Source of the DNA: Candidatus Babeliales bacterium
GTDB taxonomy: Bacteria; Babelota; Babeliae; Babelales; CAZZPM01
DNA length: 13,715 nucleotides
Direction of reading: 5' to 3'
NCBI GenBank assembly: GCA_016763165.1
Contig: JAESUJ010000064.1
Span: 1 to 13,715, forward strand
Positions 1 through 6,771 of the stretch are shown here, piece after piece; the first letter of the stretch is position 1, and each line of letters begins with the position of its first letter. Below the pieces are notes generated by a model. It was not told the origin of the DNA. It did no database searches and saw nothing but the letters and a program-made list of their open reading frames with translations. The translations under genes and the position numbers were made by a program.

Positions 1-615
1 AGCAGAAACTTCAATCTTGAGATTATCTTGAAAAGCCTTGGAAACCTTCACTTTACGTTTTTTTAAAAATTTTTTTTCACTTTTTGCAAGATCATACGAA
101 AGACGCACATTTGTAGTATTAATTCTACGTGCATTTAAAGTATTTTTACGACGAGGAGGAGGAGCTACAGGAACTGCAAGCTTATCTACAAATTCATAGA
201 TTCCTTGATGCTTTACAACATACAACTCATGCCTATCAAGTATATCTGTCATATTATAACGAGATATATTTATTTCCATAGAATCAGTCAATCTCGGTCC
301 AAATGAATCCTTACTCTGACTTACATACAAATATTCAGCAGCTAAAGGAAGAACTATATTCACTTTATTACTTGCACTATTTTTAACTTCAATCAATCCT
401 TTTCTTTGAGTAATAGAAGTCATACCTTCTGACTCATACCATGCACACCATACAGATTTATTTGTTGCATTGGTAATAGAAACAAGCCTTCTTTCTTCTT
501 GAAAATCATCTACCGAGTGTCCAACAACACGTTTCAAAAAACTTCTTGCTGCATATGATTGTGAAACAATAAAAAATGTAATAAACCCCAGAATAATAAT
601 TTTTTTCATATTCAT
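1..615 (-). CDS. Secreted protein of unknown function (5' part, runs off the left edge)
   Basis: This frame is open for 205 codons from an ATG at 615 down to base 1 with no stop, so the C-terminus lies outside the window. The N-terminus is a clear Sec signal peptide: basic MNMKK, a hydrophobic core, then SQSYA with likely cleavage around residue 22-23. The mature part is mixed polar, with a short proline/arginine patch (APPPRRK) near residues 155-161 and a lysine-rich stretch near 185-195. I recognise no family. The start at 615 is preferred over the in-frame ATG at 609 because AGGGG sits five bases upstream of it. The gene is divergent from yhhQ and shares a 92-base gap with it. Export is well supported. 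Function is unknown. Confidence 0.8.
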   Translation of the reverse strand, partial: MNMKKIIILGFITFFIVSQSYAARSFLKRVVGHSVDDFQEERRLVSITNATNKSVWCAWYESEGMTSITQRKGLIEVKNSASNKVNIVLPLAAEYLYVSQSKDSFGPRLTDSMEINISRYNMTDILDRHELYVVKHQGIYEFVDKLAVPVAPPPRRKNTLNARRINTTNVRLSYDLAKSEKKFLKKRKVKVSKAFQDNLKIEVSA

Positions 616-657
616 TACGACCCCTAAAATTGACCTCTTTCAATCTGCATGTCACAA

Positions 658-690
658 TAAGAGATAAATATATAAATAATTAATCTCTTA
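658..690. promoter_or_regulatory. Perfect 8-bp inverted repeat upstream of yhhQ
   Basis: TAAGAGAT (658-665) and ATCTCTTA (683-690) are perfect inverted arms around a 17-base A/T-only spacer. They lie between the divergent genes starting at 615 and 708. The right arm ends five bases before the AGG that serves yhhQ. It could be an operator for a dimeric regulator or a leader hairpin over the yhhQ ribosome binding site. No family of regulator can be named from this. Confidence 0.35.
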
Positions 691-707
691 ACACCAGGCT
701 ATAAAAT

Positions 708-1376
708 ATGATCAATGAAATACTATTTTTTTGTCACGCTGTAACACTCCTTGGAATCATTGCCTATGCAACAAAACATAGCCTTACAATGCTGACTAGC
801 TGCCTTGCCTTCAACATGGTTTTTGCCAATTTTTTTGTTCTCAAACAGATTATTCTTTTTGGATTTACTGTCACTGCCACTGATGTATTTATTGTCAGCA
901 TCACCCTTGGCTTGGGAATTATGCAAAAATTTTATGGAGAAGAAGCAGTACGCAACGCTATCACAATTAATATTTTTGCATCACTTGTCTATCTTGTTTG
1001 CACTACTTTTCACTTAGCGTATCAAGCTGCTCCCATTGATTACACACATCAGCATTATCAGACTCTTCTTGAATTTATGCCACGTATCATGATTGCATCA
1101 CTCTTTGTTAGTTGGTGCACTGAACAGTTTAATAGAGTTTTAATTCGAAACTTTCTTAAGTTGTTTAATCCAACTGCAGCAACTATCTCTGCGAGTTGCA
1201 TTGCTCAAACTGTTGATACTATCGCCTTTTCTATTCTTGGACTGTATGGAATAGCCCATTCAATCGTTGACATCATACAAGTAAGTCTTATAATTAAATA
1301 TACTTTACTCATTATTTCCACACCGATTATTCATTGTATTTATCGTTTTATAAAGGTTCCTCATGCTCAAGTTTGA
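708..1376 (+). CDS. yhhQ: Queuosine-precursor transporter, YhhQ/VUT family
   Basis: This is a 222-residue, very hydrophobic protein with about six membrane segments, the usual size for the YhhQ (DUF165) family. The family signature is visible at residues 35-60 (NMVFANFFVLKQI followed by FG and TD) and again around 70-84 (GIMQKFYGEEAVR). Family members carry 7-deazaguanines (preQ0, preQ1 or, in some intracellular bacteria, queuine) across the inner membrane. The next gene is tgt, whose ATG lies inside the last codons of this one (14-base overlap). The two are therefore one translationally coupled salvage unit. The start at 708 has AGG nine bases upstream. No queuosine synthesis genes lie in the window, which agrees with scavenging, although they could be elsewhere. 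Confidence 0.9.
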   Translation: MINEILFFCHAVTLLGIIAYATKHSLTMLTSCLAFNMVFANFFVLKQIILFGFTVTATDVFIVSITLGLGIMQKFYGEEAVRNAITINIFASLVYLVCTTFHLAYQAAPIDYTHQHYQTLLEFMPRIMIASLFVSWCTEQFNRVLIRNFLKLFNPTAATISASCIAQTVDTIAFSILGLYGIAHSIVDIIQVSLIIKYTLLIISTPIIHCIYRFIKVPHAQV

Positions 1377-2487
1377 AGTTATACATCAGTCAAAAAAATC
1401 TCGTGCTCGCGTCGGCAGAATTCATACAGCTCATGGAATCATTGAAACGCCATCCTTTGTTGCTGTTGGAACAAACGGCGTTATCAAAGCACTTGATTCA
1501 ACCATGATCGAAAAACTTGAAGTACAGCTGATGTTTTGCAATACCTATCACTTGATGGTCCAACCAGGAGCTGATACAGTTGAATCCTTTGGTGGACTTC
1601 ACTCATTTATGAATCGAAAAGGACCAATCATAACCGACTCTGGTGGATTTCAAGTTTTTAGCCTTAAATATGGTGGAGTCGCACGAGAGCTAAAAAGTAA
1701 AGGGACCAAAGTTGGTAGTGGATGCGTACTGAAAATCAATGAAGAAGGCGTTCTATTTCGATCATACAGAGATGGCTCACCCTTGTTGCTTACGCCTGAA
1801 ACTTCGATTGCAGCACAAAAACAATTGGGAGCTGATATCATTGTTTCATTCGACGAATTACCTCCCTATCACATGGACCCACGTGCTTTAAGAAAATCAC
1901 TTGATAGAACCCATCGCTGGGAAGAACGATCAATCCAAGCCCATCAGGCAAATCCCAAAAATCAATCTATTTATGCGGTTGTACATGGAGGCATTGATAA
2001 AAAAATGCGCCAAGAAAGTGTAGAGTTTTTAAGCAAATTACCTTTTGATGGATATGCTATCGGTGGTAGCGTCGGAAAAAATAGAGAAGAAATGATGGAC
2101 ATGCTTGCATTCGTAATGCCAAAACTGCCGGAGAATAAACCTAATCATTTGCTCGGCATTGCAGATTTGCCATCGATTGAAAGGATTGTTCCACTTGGTG
2201 TTGACACTTTTGATAGTGCTCATCCGACAAAATGCGCTCGACATGGCCTATTGTTTACGTTTCAAGGTATGAAAAAAATAAAACAGGCTATTTTTGCACG
2301 CGACAGCAGCCCAATAGATCCAACCTGTGACTGCCTTACCTGTCTAAACTATAGCTCAGGATATGTACATCACTTATTTAAAGCACGAGAATTAACAGCA
2401 CTCTCACTTGCAACGATTCATAACATTGCTCACATGACACGATTGATGAAACAGATGAGAGAAGCGATTCTTAATGATGAAATTTAA
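1363..2487 (+). CDS. tgt: tRNA-guanine transglycosylase, possibly queuine-type
   Basis: The enzyme exchanges G34 of GUN-anticodon tRNAs for a 7-deazaguanine. It has 374 residues, a normal length. D92 in DSGGFQ is the general acid/base, D284 in TFDSAHPTK is the nucleophile, and C322, C324, C327 and H353 form the zinc site. Pocket positions differ from preQ1-type enzymes such as E. coli: DELPPYH (164-170) replaces DECTPYP, VVHGG (206-210) replaces IIQGS, and GGSVGKN (234-240) replaces GGLAVG. There is also a roughly 20-residue insertion after FSLKYG (near 105-125). From memory, Chlamydia trachomatis TGT has the same HQSKKSRARVGRI start, DELLPFH, VIHGG and GGSLGKN, and that enzyme uses queuine directly. 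Queuine use here is therefore inferred. AAAGG lies six bases before the ATG, within the end of yhhQ. Confidence 0.95.
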   Translation: MLKFEVIHQSKKSRARVGRIHTAHGIIETPSFVAVGTNGVIKALDSTMIEKLEVQLMFCNTYHLMVQPGADTVESFGGLHSFMNRKGPIITDSGGFQVFSLKYGGVARELKSKGTKVGSGCVLKINEEGVLFRSYRDGSPLLLTPETSIAAQKQLGADIIVSFDELPPYHMDPRALRKSLDRTHRWEERSIQAHQANPKNQSIYAVVHGGIDKKMRQESVEFLSKLPFDGYAIGGSVGKNREEMMDMLAFVMPKLPENKPNHLLGIADLPSIERIVPLGVDTFDSAHPTKCARHGLLFTFQGMKKIKQAIFARDSSPIDPTCDCLTCLNYSSGYVHHLFKARELTALSLATIHNIAHMTRLMKQMREAILNDEI

Positions 2488-2511
2488 AAAAACATCGCTT
2501 TACAATTATTT

Positions 2512-3006
2512 TCACAATTGATTTAAGATTAAAAGTAAAAGTGGAGTCGCACAGCAAATCAGAATAGGATGACCTTTGAGACTACTTGATACACTCTTAC
2601 GATATTCTGACAAATGATGTTTCAGATATGTAAAAGTTAACCTATTTTTTTGTTGTTTAGTTACGCTGCTTTTATCTTGCTTATTATTTTTAACAGCTGG
2701 CCTGCTTATTCCTTGTTTATCCAAATTATTTATACTTTCATTGTTCTGCATATCTTGATTAATAGAGTTTTTTTCTTCTTGAATTGGTGGAGAAGCAAAC
2801 ACATAGCAATCAATTATAAGACCCATTGCTATTAAACAACTGTAAAATTTATTATTCGAAACCCTTTTCTGCGCTCCTACACACTCGTGATTTTCTATTT
2901 CTTTTCTTTGAAGATCAATTAGTGCTTTTTTTTGAGGAGAATCACCTTCTTTAAATTTAACTTCATAATTAGCCGAAAACCATATAAAAAAACAATTTAT
3001 TATCAC
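2512..3006 (-). CDS. C-terminal segment of the frame-disrupted ankyrin gene
   Basis: This open frame (164 codons from a GTG at 3006, probably not a real start) matches the C-terminal part of the 703-residue neighbour. FYSCLIAMGLIIDC...ASPP corresponds to FSIVCMAISFAADL...TPP. A polar linker rich in K, N and Q then leads to YLKHHLSEYRKS, matching IKHYMVEYVKDL. It closes with a hydrophobic tail (HPILICCATPLLLLILNQL). There is no ribosome binding site of its own, so expression would need read-through from upstream by frameshifting. It ends 24 bases from the convergent tgt stop. Confidence 0.5.
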   Translation of the reverse strand: MIINCFFIWFSANYEVKFKEGDSPQKKALIDLQRKEIENHECVGAQKRVSNNKFYSCLIAMGLIIDCYVFASPPIQEEKNSINQDMQNNESINNLDKQGISRPAVKNNKQDKSSVTKQQKNRLTFTYLKHHLSEYRKSVSSSLKGHPILICCATPLLLLILNQL

Positions 3007-3679
3007 GCATGCTATCGACGCTTATTTTTTCAAGATCAACTTTTGTAGCACCAGCATCAATAAATCTTTTAGCAATGTTTTGTAGAACTTCTTTTTTATT
3101 TGCATCTTTTTCCACACAATATTGTTCAATAGCAAACTGTAATGCTATTGAATAATATTGTGTATAATCTACGTCACCATTCCCAACAGCATCATTGTCT
3201 AAAAAGCTATCAACTGTAGATTCTCTACCTGTTTTCACTGCTTCCACCAGTGGTGTGCAGTCTTCATTATTTACAATATCAAGCTTTGCACCATGATTAC
3301 ACAAACACTCAATCGCACCGCGACAATTAAACATAGCGAAAATATGTAATGCTGTATTCCCAGATTCATCCTGTTCATCAATATTAGCGCCATTTGTTTT
3401 AAGCAGATACAAAAATTTATTAAAATGTATTTTATTATATTTTGTATATCGATTTTTTAAAATCTGCTTATTCCATATAACCTGTGCGAGCGTTTTTGTT
3501 GCATCATCTTTTAACTGTTTTTCTAACTCTTTTAAATATGCTTTCCCTTCTTCACTAAACACACCCCAGTCATCACACACCCCCCACTGAGGTATTGCTT
3601 GCAAATGCTCTTGGATACCTTCATGACTTGAATTCTCACCAACAGCTCTTGCTACATCAGCAAAAAAATAGCTACACAT
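2969..3679 (-). CDS. Central ankyrin segment of the frame-disrupted gene
   Basis: This open frame of 236 residues is what a gene caller would report for the middle of the disrupted gene. Its ATG at 3679 has no ribosome binding site, and the first residues (MCSYFF) replace the end of the signal peptide, so it is unlikely to be a genuine start. It carries IPQWGV followed by a charged helix (LKELEKQLKDD). Ankyrin-like repeats follow: NIDEQDESGNTALHIFAMFN, then GAIECLCNHGAKLDIVNNED with PLVEAV. The frame ends at TAA (2971-2969) just after the second T7 tract, while the homology continues in another frame. Treat it as part of the larger gene 3705-2512. Confidence 0.55.
   Translation of the reverse strand: MCSYFFADVARAVGENSSHEGIQEHLQAIPQWGVCDDWGVFSEEGKAYLKELEKQLKDDATKTLAQVIWNKQILKNRYTKYNKIHFNKFLYLLKTNGANIDEQDESGNTALHIFAMFNCRGAIECLCNHGAKLDIVNNEDCTPLVEAVKTGRESTVDSFLDNDAVGNGDVDYTQYYSIALQFAIEQYCVEKDANKKEVLQNIAKRFIDAGATKVDLEKISVDSMRDNKLFFYMVFG
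2985..2993 (-). other. T7 tract, second frame break of the ankyrin gene
   Basis: On the minus strand seven T (2992-2986) lie in AAATTGTTTTTTTATATGG. Upstream of it, SVDSMRDNK aligns with SIDNMSNKE of the neighbour. Downstream the homology needs one T fewer (or a +1 shift) to enter the C-terminal frame. The unshifted frame stops 15 bases past the tract. Confidence 0.7.
3661..3670 (-). other. T7 tract, first frame break, inside the signal peptide
   Basis: On the minus strand GCTATTTTTTTGCTGATG contains seven T (3668-3662). In the frame of the ATG at 3705 the codons are GCT ATT TTT TTG, so U UUU UUG is correctly phased as an X XXY YYZ-type -1 slippery heptamer. One extra T, or a -1 shift, yields ADVARA and completes a signal peptide. 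Without it translation stops at TAG (3654-3652) after 17 residues. Confidence 0.7.
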
Positions 3680-3697
3680 AGACTTATCAATATTTTT

Positions 3698-5809
3698 TTA
3701 ATCATTTTTCATCTCCAAAATCGCCCTTATTACAAAAAGTGCCGATACCAGTAGTATTTTATGCTCTGTTGGATGTCGTAAATCTTTCACGTATTCAACC
3801 ATATAATGCTTTATCTTTGCAAACCTTGATGCATCAGTTTTTTTAGATGCAACTCTTTCTTTTTTCTTTGGCTCACTTTTTTCATAATTATTTTTATTTA
3901 ATTCATTGGCAGTTTCATCTTTTTCATCTTCTAACAGAAGAACTGGAGGAGTAAAAAAATTTAAATCAGCTGCGAAACTAATTGCCATACAAACAATACT
4001 GAACTGTAATTCAGATTTTTTATCTTTTGAAATTGCTAATGCGTCGGCTTCTTCACTTTTCTTTTTGCACAGATTCATAAATTCCTTATTCGACATATTA
4101 TCAATTGAATCCTGTTCTTCTAGGGTCAACTGATATCCTAATTCTTTTTTCTTCTTTAGAAACTTTTCAAAAAAAGTTTTCTGATCACCTTCTGGCAAAC
4201 GATCGATAAGATGTTGGCCAAAAAACCAGTGATTCCTTGCATTCAAATCTACACCAGCAGAAATCAAAAGATCTAACAATGGTTCGTCTGAAAGAAATGC
4301 TGTTATAGTACTACTATGATCAAATATACAATGTAATGCATCCGGCTCAACCTTAGCACCTGTTTCAATTAAAAGTTTAATAATTTTTTTTAATGATTCT
4401 CTCTGATCCCCTCCAACATAACGAACTTGAGTGCTTCTAATGTTATTGCTATATTCCAAGAACAGCCAGGATAGTAACAATCGACCATCTTTTTTTACAT
4501 TAACATCTACTGGTTTACAATATTCTATCAATTTTTCAACAACTTCAAATTTATAACTCGAAGTACTTAAAGCCTCTAGTAGGGGGGTTTTGCCATTTTG
4601 ATTAACAGTATTTAACAATGCACCTTTTCGACACAGCCAGGCAACAGCATCAACATCCTTCTGACCAATAAAATAGTTTAAAACTGTCTGCCCATATTTG
4701 AAACCTGCATTAACATCAGCACGATATTTTATGAGCAGCTTAAAACGATCAAAGGGCTCTGTATCTTTACGCCTGTTCATATTTTCTACTGAAGTCAAGA
4801 TATGATCTTGCACCATTGCGTTTACTTGTGAAGCATCTTGTTTCAATGCTTCTTCAAGTTCGACAAGGTACTCTTCCCAACTATTTCTATATTGATGGTT
4901 CCACTGAGGTAGCGAATTCATACACACTTCGTGACCATTCTTTGTTTTCAGTAAATCAGCACCACCATGAATTAAAATATCTTCAAAATCTTTATTCATC
5001 TTTTTCAAGTCAAATCTGAAATTATTTAAAGTGCTCAATATATTAGAATCAACTTGAGCTTTTTTTTCGATTAAAAATTTAATCAAGTCAAGCTGAGCTT
5101 CATCCTTCTTTTTATCGGATAAAGGATAAGAATAATCAATAACTACATAAGTTAAAAAAAATCTATCCCAACACTTTTTATTAACATCTGCACCTTTATC
5201 GATTAATAATTGAAAATTATCTATATCCATCCTCACATAGAAACACCTTCGATGATTCAGTTTTTTAGAATATTCAAGAGCCAGATTTAATATATTAGAA
5301 GCAACCTTGTCACTTTTTTCAAGAAGCGAAGTAATGATTTCATTTGTACCATAAATCATTGCTTCCACAAGAACGGGGAGGTTCTCATCATCTACTTGGT
5401 TAACATCTGCACCTTCATCACATAGCCACTTAACTGCACCTTGATAACGTTTCTTAACACAAAAAAATAAAAACCATTTAGTTTTAGGATCTCCACCATA
5501 ATTTTTAAATAGATTCATATAATCAACAAGACACCTGATATTATCTTTTTCATTACCCCAAGAAAAAAGTTCTTTCTCCCACATACCTTGTGCTAACTTT
5601 TTTGCGGATTCTACATCTAGTTTTTTCAATTCTATTTCAAGATCTGCTAAATGCTTCTTACCCTCTTTATCCGTAGACATATCCCACCGAGGCAATTTAT
5701 TTAATACCTTACATGTAAAGCTCAGGTCTATTGCATGTGCAAATGAAGCCCAAGTAACATCAACTGATAACAGAAGTAAAAGAAAAGTAACAAATATTTT
5801 TTTAATCAT
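3698..5809 (-). CDS. Exported two-module ankyrin-repeat protein
   Basis: A 703-residue protein. Residues 1-26 form a Sec signal peptide (MIKKIF, a long leucine core, then a probable cut after ASFAHA). Two related modules follow about 261 residues apart. Each opens with LP[RQ]W (39-42 and 300-303) and a charged helix, then ankyrin-type repeats with WLCDEGADVNQVDDENLPVL (128-147) and WLCRKGALLNTVNQNGKTPL (391-410). More degenerate repeats lie at 196-210, 241-286 and 472-525. Residues 555-675 are polar and lysine-rich with one hydrophobic patch (603-616). Residues 684-698 are a hydrophobic tail. It is probably held at an envelope membrane or exported towards a host. No catalytic motif was seen. 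The start has only a weak AGTGA upstream. The downstream relative overlaps its stop by eight bases, so they form one operon. Confidence 0.88.
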   Translation of the reverse strand: MIKKIFVTFLLLLLSVDVTWASFAHAIDLSFTCKVLNKLPRWDMSTDKEGKKHLADLEIELKKLDVESAKKLAQGMWEKELFSWGNEKDNIRCLVDYMNLFKNYGGDPKTKWFLFFCVKKRYQGAVKWLCDEGADVNQVDDENLPVLVEAMIYGTNEIITSLLEKSDKVASNILNLALEYSKKLNHRRCFYVRMDIDNFQLLIDKGADVNKKCWDRFFLTYVVIDYSYPLSDKKKDEAQLDLIKFLIEKKAQVDSNILSTLNNFRFDLKKMNKDFEDILIHGGADLLKTKNGHEVCMNSLPQWNHQYRNSWEEYLVELEEALKQDASQVNAMVQDHILTSVENMNRRKDTEPFDRFKLLIKYRADVNAGFKYGQTVLNYFIGQKDVDAVAWLCRKGALLNTVNQNGKTPLLEALSTSSYKFEVVEKLIEYCKPVDVNVKKDGRLLLSWLFLEYSNNIRSTQVRYVGGDQRESLKKIIKLLIETGAKVEPDALHCIFDHSSTITAFLSDEPLLDLLISAGVDLNARNHWFFGQHLIDRLPEGDQKTFFEKFLKKKKELGYQLTLEEQDSIDNMSNKEFMNLCKKKSEEADALAISKDKKSELQFSIVCMAISFAADLNFFTPPVLLLEDEKDETANELNKNNYEKSEPKKKERVASKKTDASRFAKIKHYMVEYVKDLRHPTEHKILLVSALFVIRAILEMKND

Positions 5810-5824
5810 TATTTTTCACTAAAA

Positions 5825-5830
5825 ATTATA
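5825..5830 (-). promoter_or_regulatory. Possible -10 box (TATAAT) of the ankyrin operon
   Basis: A perfect TATAAT on the minus strand ends 15 bases before the ATG at 5809, which would leave a very short leader. No convincing -35 hexamer is seen at 16-18 bases spacing. In such AT-rich sequence a chance match is possible. Confidence 0.25.
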
Positions 5831-5856
5831 AAGTACAAATATAAAACATCATCGAA

Positions 5857-5930
5857 CTTCAGCCTTTAAAACCAGACTTTTTTCTAGTAAAAAAGTAACA
5901 CAAACTATAAGAAAAATCAAAAGGGCTGAG
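5857..5930. repeat. Nested inverted repeats between yidD and the ankyrin operon
   Basis: ACTTTTTT (5876-5883) and AAAAAAGT (5889-5896) are perfect 8-bp arms with a 5-base loop. Around them CAGCC-TTT (5860-5867) can pair with AAAGGGCTG (5920-5928) with one bulged G. It lies in the 170-base gap after yidD and may act as a weak terminator for the core operon, but there is no clean U-tract after the stem. Confidence 0.3.
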
Positions 5931-5979
5931 GAGAATCGATCTTTTTTGACAAAAACTACAATTTTTTGAAAGATATCAA

Positions 5980-6210
5980 TTATCGATACAGAAACCATGC
6001 CCCGATTGGATTGCAGGTCAAGAGACGCTTAGTTATTAAAAAAGGTGCTTTAAGTAGAGATTTTTGCTCAAGAATTCGCAAAGCATATTCTGTACATCCA
6101 ATCGGATAAATACAAAAACTTGGACGGCCTGAACCACCTCTTCTAAATCCTAATAATGAACGAATAAAGAGAATACAACTTTGAATAAGAAGTTTAACAA
6201 TCTTCAACAT
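5980..6210 (-). CDS. yidD: Membrane protein insertion efficiency factor YidD, C-terminally short
   Basis: YidD is a small, membrane-associated protein thought to assist YidC-dependent membrane insertion. The 76 residues show a basic amphipathic N-terminus (MLKIVKLLIQ) and the family core at 33-68: CIYPIGCTEYALRIL then KRLLTCNP, corresponding to F-x-P-(S/T)CS-x-YA and KR-hhRC-(N/H)P. The usual ending GG-x-DPVP is missing; the protein stops with IGAWFLYR. The ATG overlaps the rnpA stop (ATGTTGA), so translation is probably coupled. The order rpmH-rnpA-yidD is the standard core arrangement, but the yidC that normally follows is not here; an ankyrin operon occupies its place. Confidence 0.88.
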   Translation of the reverse strand: MLKIVKLLIQSCILFIRSLLGFRRGGSGRPSFCIYPIGCTEYALRILEQKSLLKAPFLITKRLLTCNPIGAWFLYR

Positions 6211-6575
6211 TGACGATTTTTAACATTTTTAATTACTTTTTTAAAAATAGCTTCTAATTCATCGTAGGAAAACTGATGGACCTGTTTGTACGTGATAATA
6301 GCAAACGAATATCCTGCTGCAAACCAGTCATTTGTCCAAAAAAGATGTTTCAACCTTCGGCGAACTTTATTGCGCTTAACAGCATTTCCCGACTTACGCG
6401 ATGTAATAATTAAAACCTTACCCGACTGATGCTCTTCCTTGATTGAGGCAGCCAAAACAGTAAGACCTGGAAGACGTAAAGCAACCTTCGCTACAGCAAA
6501 AAGAGCCGTAACTTCTTTTTGATTAAAAGAAAAAACAGGTTTAAATGAAGAATCTTCTAACAAGAATACCACCAT
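6204..6575 (-). CDS. rnpA: Ribonuclease P protein component
   Basis: This is the protein subunit that assists RNase P RNA in cutting tRNA 5' leaders. The RNR signature is clear at residues 62-78 (GNAVKRNKVRRRLKHLF), preceded by a beta-strand (KVLIITSRKS), and FSFNQKEVTALF near the N-terminus matches the family. With the ATG at 6575 the protein has 123 residues, a normal length. The same frame stays open a further 41 codons up to a GTG inside rpmH (6698), but that extension crosses a terminator-like hairpin and has no family match, so 6575 is preferred. No Shine-Dalgarno sequence precedes 6575, which is unusual beside the strong one at rpmH. The stop overlaps yidD by seven bases. Confidence 0.9.
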   Translation of the reverse strand: MVVFLLEDSSFKPVFSFNQKEVTALFAVAKVALRLPGLTVLAASIKEEHQSGKVLIITSRKSGNAVKRNKVRRRLKHLFWTNDWFAAGYSFAIITYKQVHQFSYDELEAIFKKVIKNVKNRQC

Positions 6576-6594
6576 AGATTTTTTATAAAAAAGA

Positions 6595-6625
6595 ATAAGG
6601 TAAAAACAAAGAGCTTTTACCTTAT
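6595..6625 (-). terminator. Terminator-like hairpin between rpmH and rnpA
   Basis: On the minus strand ATAAGGTAAAA and TTTTACCTTAT are perfect 11-bp arms (6625-6615 and 6605-6595) around a 9-base loop, followed at once by TCTTTTTTAT. It lies 12 bases after the rpmH stop and 20 bases before the rnpA start. The stem has only two G-C pairs, so it would be a leaky terminator or attenuator giving more rpmH than rnpA mRNA, or a processing site. Confidence 0.6.
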
Positions 6626-6636
6626 CATAATTTTGA

Positions 6637-6771
6637 TTACGCTGAAAGCTCTTTACGACCTTTTGCACGACGACGATTAATAATTGCTCGTCCTGCACGT
6701 GTTTTCATACGATTACGAAAACCATGTTTGCGTTTTCTTTTGATATTACTTGGATTAAAAGTACGTAACAT
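6637..6771 (-). CDS. rpmH: 50S ribosomal protein L34
   Basis: A 44-residue, extremely basic protein of the large ribosomal subunit. The sequence [20 protein letters not shown], continuing [20 protein letters not shown], is a textbook L34 and the length is exact for the family. The ATG at 6771 has AAAGGAG five bases upstream. It heads the leftward rpmH-rnpA-yidD operon, with a terminator-like hairpin separating it from rnpA. In many bacteria dnaA and the origin lie upstream of rpmH; here the upstream neighbour is an ankyrin gene and no dnaA is in the window. Confidence 0.97.
   Translation of the reverse strand: MLRTFNPSNIKRKRKHGFRNRMKTRAGRAIINRRRAKGRKELSA

Larger units (their letters stand above)
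2512..3705 (-). pseudogene. One-module exported ankyrin protein gene, frame broken twice at T7 tracts
   Basis: The true start appears to be the ATG at 3705, with GGAG seven bases upstream. It overlaps the last eight bases of the preceding ankyrin gene. It encodes MIKKILISLCVAIF, a typical signal peptide nearly identical at its start to the preceding protein (MIKKIF), but meets TAG at 3654. A -1 shift at the T7 tract 3668-3662 restores ADVARAVGENSS and the ankyrin region (AIECLCNHGAKLDIVNN...PLVEAV). A second T7 tract (2992-2986) needs the opposite shift to reach the C-terminal domain with its hydrophobic tail. Start and final stop are in the same frame (1194 bases, 398 codons), so the shifts cancel. 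The restored protein of about 397 residues aligns with one module plus the tail of the 703-residue neighbour. It could be a decaying gene, a phase-variable gene, one rescued by slippage, or an assembly with homopolymer errors. Confidence 0.7.

Noticed and set aside
2503..2520. Hairpin CAATT/AATTG as a terminator between tgt and the ankyrin gene
   Set aside because: Only a 5-bp all-weak stem, lying across the ankyrin stop codon and without a T-tract on either strand.
6576..6698. N-terminally extended RnpA starting from a GTG within rpmH
   Set aside because: The extra 41 residues have no RnpA similarity, run through the rpmH-rnpA hairpin and have no ribosome binding site. The ATG at 6575 gives a family-normal protein.
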